From: Lamellibrachia satsuma | Taxonomy: Eukaryota; Annelida; Polychaeta; Sabellida; Siboglinidae | NCBI GenBank assembly: GCA_033239005.1 | Contig: BSQZ01000001.1 | Location: 33,650,688-33,714,687 of the forward strand | Direction of reading: 5' to 3' | Length of the DNA stretch: 64,000 bases | In this document: one piece after another, positions 11,859 through 23,800 of the stretch | Position numbering within the stretch: position 1 is the stretch's first letter | Layout of the letters: every line of letters begins with the position of its first letter | Translations under genes and position numbers: made by a program | The notes under the pieces: model-generated | The model's database searches: none | Seen by the model: the letters and a program-made list of their open reading frames with translations, nothing else | Told to the model about the DNA's origin: nothing

Positions 11859-14800
11859 CTGAAACCAGACATATTGTAATCACAAAGAAATATTTAATGG
11901 TTAAACAGAAATATATGTAATATAATCCTGTTAATAGCACATAACTCAATGAATGTAATAATTTATTCTCATATTGCAATTATGCAAATATAATGTTTTT
12001 TAATATATACAAAATACACAAAATATAAACAAACAAAATTAGCTGCATCAAAGTAATGTCTAAACAACAACATTTGCTGTTACAACCACTGCCATGCACA
12101 CGCATGCACGCACGCATGCACACAGGGAGAGAGACATACAGACAGACAAAGATACATCTTCCAGTATATTGTGTTGAATTTTGAGGCCACCGTTTTTATT
12201 ATATGATGCCACCCCCATTCAACCCCCGACTGACCTGCATGGTGCACTTGCCTCGACTGCCCACCACAGCCTTCACCTGCACTTTGTGGGAGTTGAGAAT
12301 GTGGACGGAGGGCGAGGGCTGCAACTGTCCGTCAGGGCTGAAGGCATTCTCAAAGGGGATGTTGATGCTGCTCGGAACTGTGCCGCGCATGAAGCTGGGA
12401 GTGGGTTAAGGACAGTGAGATCATAAGTCAAACACAACACAAATGTCAGCATTGGTGAAGGATGTGTAGGTGGAATATGAGAAAGTTCTCATTCTCACAG
12501 AGGACGTTAGGTAAATGAAACAATGGAACAAATTATCTACTGATAATAGCTATCTACTGTAAATAGTCACAGTGTGAACATAATGAGAATAAAATTGAGA
12601 GATATCTGATAAGGGCGAGCTATACATAGATGAACAATTATTGGACTCTTGATAAGCAAATGGCTTCCTTGTCCACTTGCCAGCTTTCTAATAAAAGTAA
12701 CTTCTTAGATAGCTCATTGTCCAGTCCTTAGGACTGTTCAAAGCACTACACACTTCACATCTGTTCACTCTAATGCCAAGTAGACTTCTCTTGGAAGCAT
12801 TCAGCCATGCTGTGTAACTGTGTCCCTCAATGCAATGTGCTGGACAGGGAAATTAGAAAATGAGTGCGCTCAGAGAGGGAGAGAAAGAGGGGGAGGGGGC
12901 GGGAGGGAGGACGATGGAGGGGGAGGGCGAGGGAGGGAGGAAGGGAGAGAACAATTTTATTGTTGACTAGTATCAAACAAAATCCATACACATATAGAAT
13001 GATGTAAGTGTATATAGTATATAGTCAATGGAGACTCTCACTAAGTGTTGTGATGTTACCTTGCCTTGGGAATGAAGCCACGCAAATGTATACAAGATAT
13101 TAGATAAAGAATTAAACTCAGTAACTCAGTGTTGTTTGGTGTTACAGTTGTGTGTTGCTTGATGTTACAGCTGTGTGTTGTTTGGTGTTAGAGCTGTGTG
13201 TTGTTTGGTAGTGGAGCTGTGTTACATGTTCACAACATAACATACTGAATTAAACATTTAGACATATTTTACTGAACATTTAATCTAATTCAAGGTAAGA
13301 ATACAGATAACACAGTAATTTACAACAATCAGCATCCACTGAATCACCATCACATCACCATGGCAACCGGCAGTGTCTCCAAGGATACTCATCATAACTG
13401 CGCACATCGACCACAAGTATGCGTGGCTTTGTGCACCGGGTGCGTTTACTTGGGTTCTGACCATTGGTTGCCCCTAGCAACCCACAGAGGTCAAGCAAGT
13501 CCTCGGCCGAGATGTGCGGACAGACTTCGCTCTTGAGCTCCTCCAGAGGGACGGCGTCCATCGACTGCAACATTTACACATAAAATGCGTGATTATTTTA
13601 TTGTCGTAGCAACACTCTTTGACATAATAGCACAACTTTTATTAACATATCCAACTGTTTAAATGTAGAGACTTTCATCGTCTTTCCAAGAAGGCTTCTT
13701 CAGTACATTTGACTTCCTGGTAGGATGACGTCATCCTACCAGTCTTGGAAAGACGATGAAAGTCTCTACATCTAAACTGTAGGATATGTTAATAAAAATA
13801 AAAACTGTTATTATGAAAATTAACTGAATGAAAAAACACTCTTTGGCATTGAGCAATTTGTGAATGCAGAATCTGATGCTTTTTTTGTAAATTTGTAACT
13901 GTGTAGGGTGAAATTTTTAATTATAAACATATAATGTTCATGTTTATTTTCTCACCAGTTCCGCCTCGCCCAGGTTACTGAGCTGTCTGAGGAAGAGGGT
14001 ATGTTTTCTCACCAGTTCCGCCTCGCCCAGGTTACTGAGCTGTCTGAGGAAGAGGGTATGTTTTCTCACCAGTTCCGCCTCGCCCAGGTTACTGAGCTGT
14101 CGGAGGAAGAGGGTATGTTTTCTCACCAGTTCCGCCTCGCCCAGGTTACTGAGCTGTCTGAGGAAGAGGGTATGTTTTCTCACCAGTTCCGCCTCGCCCA
14201 GGTTACTGAGCTGTCGGAGGAAGAGGGTATGTTTTCTCACCAGTTCCGCCTCGCCCAGGTTACTGAGCTGTCTGAGGAAGAGGGTATGTTTTCTCACCAG
14301 TTCCGCCTCGCCCAGGTTACTGAGCTGTCGGAGGAAGAGGGTATGTTTTCTCACCAGTTCCGCCTCGCCCAGGTTACTGAGCTGTCTGAGGAAGAGGGTA
14401 TGTTTTCTCACCAGTTCCACCTCGCCCAGGTTACTGAGCTGTCTGAGGAAGAGGGTATGTTTTCTCACCAGTTCCGCCTCACCCAGGTTACTGAGCTGTC
14501 TGAGGAAGAGGGTATGTTTTCTCACCAGTTCCGCCTCGCCCAGGTTACTGAGCTGTCGGAGGAAGAGGGTATGTTTTCTCACCAGTTCCGCCTCGCCCAG
14601 GTTACTGAGCTGTCGGAGGAAGAGGGTATGTTTTCTCACCAGTTCCGCCTCGCCCAGGTTACTGAGCTGTCGGAGGAAGAGGGTATGTTTTCTCACCAGT
14701 TCCGCCTCGCCCAGGTTACTGAGCTGTCTGAGGAAGAGGGTATGTTTTCTCACCAGTTCCACCTCGCCCAGGTTACTGAGCTGTCTGAGGAAGAGGGTAT

Positions 14801-17800
14801 GTTTTCTCACCAGTTCCGCCTCACCCAGGTTACTGAGCTGTCTGAGGAAGAGGGTATGTTTTCTCACCAGTTCCGCCTCGCCCAGGTTACTGAGCTGTCG
14901 GAGGAAGAGGGTATGTTCAATGTTGATGTTGCTATCCTTTGTCGTCTTCCTCCTAAGTGTTGGTTTTGCATGCTGTCGATAGGTGGCACTCTTTGGAGTA
15001 CCACAGAAAATTCGGACCGAATCAGAAACACATCGATCGATGGCTATTTCTGCAAAAACAAAAATGTAGACTGTGTGAGTTGTTGGTACAAGGAGGTCTT
15101 ACAAACATAGCAATGTAGAGTGTGAGTTGTTAGGCAAGGAGGTCTTACAAACATAGTAATGTAGAGTATGAGTTGTTGGTGCAAGGAGGTCTTACAAACA
15201 TAGCAATGTAGAGTGTGAGTTGTTGATGCAAGGTCTTACAAACATAGCAATGTAGAGTGTGAGTTGTTGGTACAAGGAGGTCTTACAAACATAGCAATGT
15301 AGAGTGTGAGTTGTTAGGCAAGGAGGTCTTACAAACATAACAATGTAGAGTGTGAGTTGTTGGTGCAAGGAGGTCTTACAAACACATCAATGTAGAGTGT
15401 GAGTTGGTAGTGCAAGGAGTTCTTACAAACACATCAATGTAGACTGTGTAGTTGTTGGTGCAAGGAGTTCTTACAAACATAGCAATGTAGAGTGTGAGTT
15501 GTTGGTACAAGGAGGTCTTACAAACACATCAATGTAGAGTGTGAGTTGGTAGTGCAAGGAGTTCTTACAAACACATCAATGTAGACCGTGTAGTTGTTGG
15601 TGCAAGGAGTTCTTACAAACACAGCAATGTAGACTGTGTAGTTGTTGGTGCAAGGAGTTCTTACAAACATAGCAATGTAGAGTGTGAGTTGTTGGTGCAA
15701 GGATGTCTTACAAACACATCAATGTAGAGTGTGAGTTGTCGGTGCAAGGAGGTCTTACAAACACATTAATGTAGAGTGTGAGTTGCCGGTGCAAGGAGGT
15801 CTTACAAACACATCAATGTATACCATGTAGTTGTTGGTGCAAACTGTTGGAAGTGATACATTATACTATAAACTAGAGAAACCAGTGTCTTTGGGATTGA
15901 ATGTGGAGTGATGCGTTACATTTGGTGCTCTTCCACCTGCCCTGTCACAGTAAAATCAACAACATTTACCGATTTCCAAATAGTTTTATGAAAAATTATT
16001 CAAAAGTGCAGTATTTTTCAGTCAGAAACAGATGGCTGTTCATTTACAAATATTACAGTAATAATAAAGTTTTTTTTTCTAAAAATATTACAGTAATAAT
16101 AAGGTAATAAATCACAAAAAGAAATTCCAGAACACATAATAAAAAAACTGCCTTACCTGGCATATCTGAGAAGAGTAATATGCACTCATTGAACCCGTAT
16201 GAGAGAAGTTGGTCCCGCAGTTGCTGCAGGATGGCGACACCGATGCAGAGTGGGAATGAACTGCCACCAAGTAACAATGTGTCCCAGAGGTGGAAGATCT
16301 TGTGTAGAGGGAAGACGTCTGGGAAACAACAAAGTGTAGAGTGAGTGGGAACATGTCTGGGAGACAACAAGGTACGGAGTGAGTGGGAACACGTCTGGGA
16401 GACAACAAGGTATGGAATGAGTGGAAACATGTCTGGGAGACAAGGTACGGAATGAGAGGGAACACATCTGGGAGACAACAAGGTACAGAATGAGTGGGAA
16501 CACGTCTGGGAGACAAGGTACGGAGTGAGTGGGAACACATCTGGGAGATGACAGGGTACAGAGTGAGTGGGAACATGTCTGGGTGACAACAAAGTACGGG
16601 GTGAGTGGGAACATGTCTGTGAGGCAACAAGGTACAGAGTGAGTTGAAAGTCTTTTATGTTTATTATTTTCTTGCTGCGGCTTTTGTCTTAATGCTTTAG
16701 TATAGCTAAATAGTTTTAATTTATCTGTCGTACATTTTTATGTTTGTGATGTGTTGTCATAACATAAGATCTAACAAATAACATTGACCAGACAAATGTA
16801 CACAATGACTCAATGGGGTAGATTATAGCTAACTTAAATGTGTTAAGTTATAGCTAAGTTACACAAGTACATCGTGTGTGAAGTCATAGATAGCTTACAT
16901 AAGTTACACAAGTACATAGTGTGTTAAGTCACAGCTAACTTACACAAGTACACTGTGTGTTAAGTCACAGCTAACTAACACAAGTACATTGTGTGTTAAG
17001 TCATAGATAGCTTACATAAGTACATAGTGTGTTAAGTCATACCTAACTTACGCAAGTAAATAGTGTGTTAAGTCAGAGCTAACTTACATCAGTACATAGT
17101 GTGTTCAGTCATAGCTAACTTACATAAGTACATAACTGGTCATGTCATAACTAGTTTACATGAGTACATAGTGTGTTAAGTCATAGCTAACTTACACAAG
17201 TACATTGTGTGTTAAGTCATATATAGCTTACATAAGTACATAGTGTGCTAAGTCATAGTTAACTTAAACAAGTACATTGTGTATTAAGTCATAGCTAACT
17301 TACATAAGTATATAGTGTGTTAAGTAAAATATAGCTTACATAAGTACATAGTGTATTAAGTCATAGCTAGCTTACGTAAGTACATAATTGGTCATGTCAT
17401 AACTAGCATACATAAATACATAGTGTATTAAGTCAAAGATAGCTTAAACAAGTACACAGAGTGTTAAGTCATAGCTAACTTACATCAGTACATTGTGTGT
17501 TGTCATAGCTAACTTACATAAGTACATAACTGGTCATGTCATAACTAGCTTACATAAGTACATAGTGTGTTATGTCACAGATAGCTTACACGAGTACATA
17601 ATGTGCTTATGTAGCTGGCTGTTCCTATCTATGCTTGTTTTGAATTGAGTAGTTTCAATAAAAGTTTTTAAAATAAACCAACCATTTCTTCACAAATTGT
17701 AGTTGAAATACTAAATAATACTCTAGATTAATAATTTCATGATTTAAATTTTTTTTTGTAATATAAAAAATACCCACAAAATGCCATATAATTTGGAGAA

Positions 17801-20800
17801 AACACCCAAACAAATAAATGACATACATGTAAGAATGACAGGGTCCCTGATGATCCCACAAGTCACCTTGGTTAACATGAACGAATTACAGCTGTTACAG
17901 GGCCAGGACGATTTTAGCAGAAATTTGAATGACAGCCCAAACTCACACTCACACAAAGCCTTCATTAATCCTAGTGCATGGAAAGTTGCATACATGTAAG
18001 ACACATTAAATTCACACCCCAAATTGTAGCTTTGTAAGACTTGTAGTTTTTATAAAATGTTTAATTAGGTAATGTTTCCTGGTTGTTAGTAATAACAAAA
18101 ATGTCGTTAGATATGTGTATCATGCTTGAAATGTGACGTTTTTCACTGACGTTTTACGAATTGTTGACAAAACATAAAGGCTATTTCAAATATTGACATG
18201 TCCACTTTAATTTTACTGCCACAAAAACTCTGGAACTTGCATTTGTAACATATTGTTGTCTATCAAGAGCCCAGTATTGGGGCACATGGTCAGTTGTTTA
18301 CACATGCATAAGATCGTTTGATTTACCTGTTATCAGACAAGAGTGACCAGTTCACAGCAACTGGTGGGTTCTGTTCGGCATCAATGACAATTAACTTGAT
18401 ATGATGATATGGTCCTAGTGAATAAATTTGTGCTGGTTCGAAGTGTGCCCTGACTCGAAACACGTGGTTGTTATTATGGAAACATTGTCAGCATTTCCAA
18501 GAAGTCAGGGGGATTTCCAAAAGGACTATTTTTTAAAGGATGGATTGGCGAAATATGACGTTACTGCCGGGTGATTATTTGTGGTGTCAATGTTCAGTTC
18601 CATTATATAACTTCCATATTTCCTAGCATGCTATGAGGAAAAAATTAAACAAACAACAGACATGTTAGCCGCCCCAGCTGCCTTAAGTCATAGCTAGCTT
18701 ACATAAATGCATAACGTGTTAAGTCAGAGTAAACTTAAATGAATAGATAATGAGTCATGTGACAGTAAACTTACGGGCGTACATTGTGAGAAACCAGGGA
18801 ATGGCATAAAGCTGAAAACAAGAAACGAGAAATAATCACGTCACCAACAAAACATATCAGGACATGCGAACATTCCTGAACACATTTTCATCAAATTTGC
18901 TAGAAAGGTTTTATCATACTGACAAATCCATAATCTGATTTTAATGTATATATGAACAACTATGTTCTTACCTTCGGTGACAGACTACACTGCCATCTAG
19001 TTATCAGTTGTGAAGGCATCTTCGGTTTAATGATGGACAGTCATTTAACCATGGACACATACAATGGAAATCTCTACTTTTAATTCAGGATAGCTTCCTT
19101 ACTCAACACATGCTAGAATCAACCAGGGGAGATAATGTGTTAGATATAGTTTTGTCTTCACAAAATAAATTACTGGACAATGTCAAAATATATGAACCAT
19201 TGGGTAACAGTGATCATAATCAAATACATTTTGACATCAAAAAAAGATCACAAAGTAAAAATAAAAAAATACAGGAGAAACTTCCACAAAGGTAAATATA
19301 AAGATTTGAGAAAATACTTAGCAAAGCTGCATTGGAATAACATGCTGAGGAATAAGACAGCTACTGAATGATGGAACATTCTAAAATATGAAATTCAGAG
19401 TATCATTGAAAGATGCCTTCCCTTGAAAAAAGGGAAAAGGGTCTAAAAAGAAACAATTGTCAAAAGGAGCTATTAGAAAAGGATGAAAACTACACAAATT
19501 ACAAAGAGGCTCTTAATGCAGCTACAACTGAAATTAGACAAGCGAAAAGAAGGTATGAGCAAAAATGAGCACATGACATAAAAAAGACAGCAAGAGTTTT
19601 TATGCATATGTCAAGAATAAACAAAGCCTACGAGACAAGGTTGGACCACTAAAAGACATTGCGGGAAATATAATATCACAAGGTTATTAATTCATTACCA
19701 GTTCCAGAACTTGGATGTAAACTATACAATGGGAGATACTATTCTAGGTACTTCTCTAACAGAAAAGGACACAGGAGTAACAATAAGTGCTGATATGAAA
19801 GTTTCAGAACAGTTTGGTATTGTAGCTTCAAAGGTAATAAAATTCTTGGGTTGATTAGGAGAAATATAACATACAAGGAAAAAGAGCTAAATATACCTGT
19901 GTATAAAGTTCGGCCTCATTTAGAATACTGTATACAAGCTTGGAGACCATATCGTAAGAAGGATATAGATACACTTGAAAGAATACAGAGGAGAGCAGCT
20001 AAAATTATTCCAGAACTGAGAGACCATAGTTATGAAGAACATCTAAAAGAATATGGTTTAACAACCCTGACAAGGAGGTTAAGAGGAGATCAAATTGAAG
20101 TTTTTAAGATATTGGATGGGTATGAAAATATTGATAGAAATATTTTTTTCTCACACAAGAAAGATAGTAGAACGAGAGGATATGAGGTAACATTAGTAAA
20201 GGATCAGTGTGGATTGGATATCAGGAAGTACTCGTTCTCAGAGGACAATAAATGAATGGAACAAATTATCTACAGATTGTGTAATTGCTAGCAGTGTGAA
20301 TATGTTTAAAAACAAGGATGACACATCTCTATACACATAGATGAAAACATTGTGGACTCTAGATAAGCCATCTAGGCCTTTGCCTTGGATAGCATTTTTT
20401 TAACAAGATTTAACAAGATTGCCATCCCAAACAACAAGTTCCAGATGGCAAGTGGCCAAAGAAGCCATTGGCTTATCGAGAGTCCAACAATTTTATCATC
20501 TATGTGTAGCCCGCCCTTATCAGATATCTGTCAATTCTATTTTTGAACATATTCACACTACTAGCATTAACACAATCATTTGGCAGTTTGTTCCATTCAT
20601 TTATCACCCTCTGTGAGAAAGAGTACTTTCTCATGTCCAACCTACACTGCTCCTTAACTAATGCTGCTTTGTGTCCTCTGGTTCTACTGCCTTCTTTAAG
20701 TTTGAAGAACATATTCCTATCAACATCCTCATAACCGTTCACTATTTTAAACACTTCTATTTGGTCTCTTCTTAGTCTCCTGGTCTCTAGTGTTGTCAAA

Positions 20801-23800
20801 CCAGGTTGTAATAAGCGGGTTTCGTAACTAAGGTCTCTCAATTCTGGAATCATTTTACTTGCTCTTCATTATATTCTTTCTAGCTTGTCTATGTCCTTTT
20901 TACGATACGGCTTCCATGCTTGAATACAATATTCCAAATGTGGTCTAACTATTGTTTTGTACAGGGGTGCAATTAGCTGTTTCTCCTTATACATGATAGT
21001 TATCCTAATTAGCCCTAGAATTTGATTTCCTTTCCAAGCAGCAATCCCACATTGCTCTGAAACTTTCATGTCAGCACTAAATGTTAAAAGTCCTTTTCTT
21101 GAGTGGTTCTACCTAGTACAGCATCCTCCATTTTATATTCTTCGTCCATGTTTCCATGTCCTATGTGTATGCATTTACACTTCCCAAAATTGTATAACAT
21201 TTGCCATTTTTCCGACCATTTAACTAATTTATCTACATCATCCTGTAAACTTTGTTTATCTGTATCATTAGTAACCCTTCTGAATACTTTTGTGTCATCT
21301 GCAAATTTCAGTACTTTGCTGGATATGTCATCTTCCAAATCATTTATATACATTAAAAACAGTATAGGGCCTAATACTGATCCCTGTGGTACCCTGCTCA
21401 AAACAGATTTCCATTTTGAAATCTCACCATCTACTATTACTCTCTGTCTTCTGTGTGTAAGCCACTTTTCTATACAGTTGATTACATCATTACCTATACC
21501 ATGGGCTTTTAGTTTGTTTAAGTAAAAATTTTTGATGTGGTACTTTATCGAAAGCTTTCTGAAAATCTAAGTAGACAACATCCACTGGTGACCCATCATC
21601 TACCCACTTTGTAATTTCTTCAAAAAAACAAGAGATTGGTTAGACATGACCTACTTTTAGGAACCCATGTTGAGATGTATTTATTAATTTATGTTTTACA
21701 AGGAAATCCACCATGTGGTCTCTAATTAATGTTTCGAGTAATTTACATACAACTGATGTTAAACTCACTGGTCTGTAATTTTCTGGTGGTACCCTTCTGT
21801 TTGTGAGCAAGTTTTCTAATAGCCTCTTTAGACAGGTGTTTCTTCCTGGACATGCCCCCAATTTCATATTTTAAACAAGTCCAGCATTCTGTTGCTGTCT
21901 TGTTCTTCAGCATGTTATTCCAATCTGTATTTGCTAGATATGTTCTCATCTCTTTATATTTACTTTTGTTTAAGTTCCTCCTCCATTGTTTTTTATATGC
22001 AGTCCCTGTTTTTACTTTTATATTAAAATGGATCTGATTATTGTCACTTGAACCTAAAGGTTCGTGAACTTTAACATTGTCAACTAATTCAGTTTTAGAA
22101 GACAAAATTCAATCTAACAAATTCCCACCTCTGGTTGGTTCCAAGACATGTTGAGTAAGGAAACAATCCTGTGTTAGAAGTAGAAACTGATGGTCGTCAC
22201 CTCCAGCACACTCTAATGATTCCCATTGTATATGGCCATGGTTAAAATCACCCATTATAACACATTCCCCTTGCTCACCTCCCTTATAGCCTTTTGTAAT
22301 TTTACATCTTCCTCTTGTCCTATGTTAGGACTGCGATAAACTACTCCTATTGTTAATGTCGAGTTCCTAGTAACTATGTTACACCAAATTGCTTCTTCAC
22401 AATCTGCTCCACTTTTCAGTGTTATTTCAAATGCTTGGATAGATTCTTTAATATATAAATTTACTCCACCTCCCCTTCTTTCTCGTCTATCCTTCCTAAA
22501 CATTACATAGCCTATCAGTGCTAACTCAGCATCTCCTATATCTTTATTTGCCCATGATTCTGTGATACCTATTACATGAGGGTCAATATCTGGTACCATA
22601 ATGTCTAATAATGTCTTAATATTTGAATATAATATTTTTAACAGACACAAATTTTTAAAAACATGTGTTTCTATAATCCTAAAAGTTAAACAATACTACA
22701 AATAATACTGCTGATTTTTGCAACCATTACTGAGAAACATTTAGAAAATCGTGGCCATTCATCAAATACATCCAGTCTCATAAACCTGGTCAACTCTGTA
22801 CAAAGTACATAATATAATAAGTATTTCAATCCAGAATACTTGTGTATATAAGTATATAGGTAATTTGAATTAATGTGTACACCTACTTCAAATTAAAAAT
22901 CTGTGGGAGCATTTAATCATTAAACTTCTTGCTAGAAATTACCTGTGCATATTTAAGAGTTACTCACATCAGGAATGAATCCGATCTCGTTCATGTGAAC
23001 ACTCAACTCCGGGTCGTGAAAAGCGATCAAATGTGAAAATACTGATAAATACTCTGAAACAAATTACCTTTTTTTAACTTTTTTATTTTAAATGCTTGTC
23101 TGGAAATAATAACTAAAGATTTATGTAAAGAATAGGGCGGGTTTGGGGGAGGGGTGGAGAAGAAGAGCGAGGGATGAGGGAGTGGAGATCAGTGACAGGA
23201 GAGTGGAGATCAGTGATGGGAGAGTGGAGATCATTGATGAGGGAGTGGAGATCAGTGAACGGAGGGTGGAGATCAGTGATGGGAGAGTGGAGATCATTGA
23301 TGGGAGAGTGGAGATCAGTGATGGGAGAGTGGAGATCTGTGATGGGAGAGTGGAGATCAGTGATGGGAGAGTGGAGATCAGTGATGGGAGAGTGGAGATC
23401 AGTGATGGGAGAGTGGAGATAAGTGATGAGAGAGTGGATATCAGTGATGGGAGAGTGGAGATCAGTGATGGGAGAGTGGAGATCAGTGATGGGAGAGTGG
23501 AGATCAGTGATGAGAGTGGAGATCAGTGATGGGAGAGTGGAGATCAGTGATGGTAGAGTGGAGATCAGTGATGGGAGAGTGGAGATCAGTGATGGTAGAG
23601 TGGAGATCAGTGATGGGAGAGTGTAGATCAGTGATGGGAGATTGGAGATCAGTGATGGAAGAGTGGAGATCAGTGATGGGAGAGTGGAGATCAGTGATGG
23701 GAGAGTGGAGATCAGTGATGGGAGAGTGGAGATCAGTGATGGGAGAGTGGAGATAAGTGATGGGAGAGTGGAGATCAGTGATGGGAGAGTGGAGATCAGT

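Noticed and set aside
14001..15110. A 369-codon plus-strand open frame of [18 protein letters not shown] repeats
   Set aside because: It is the antisense of the TBCK exon 22 repeat. The minus strand has the conserved exon, phases and splice sites; the plus-strand frame is open only because the unit is 57 bp without stops.
15518..15850. Repeat with TTGCACCAACAACTCACAC considered as a possible extra TBCK exon copy
   Set aside because: No identity to TBCK protein and no phase-consistent splice pair; it only adjoins the exon 22 acceptor.
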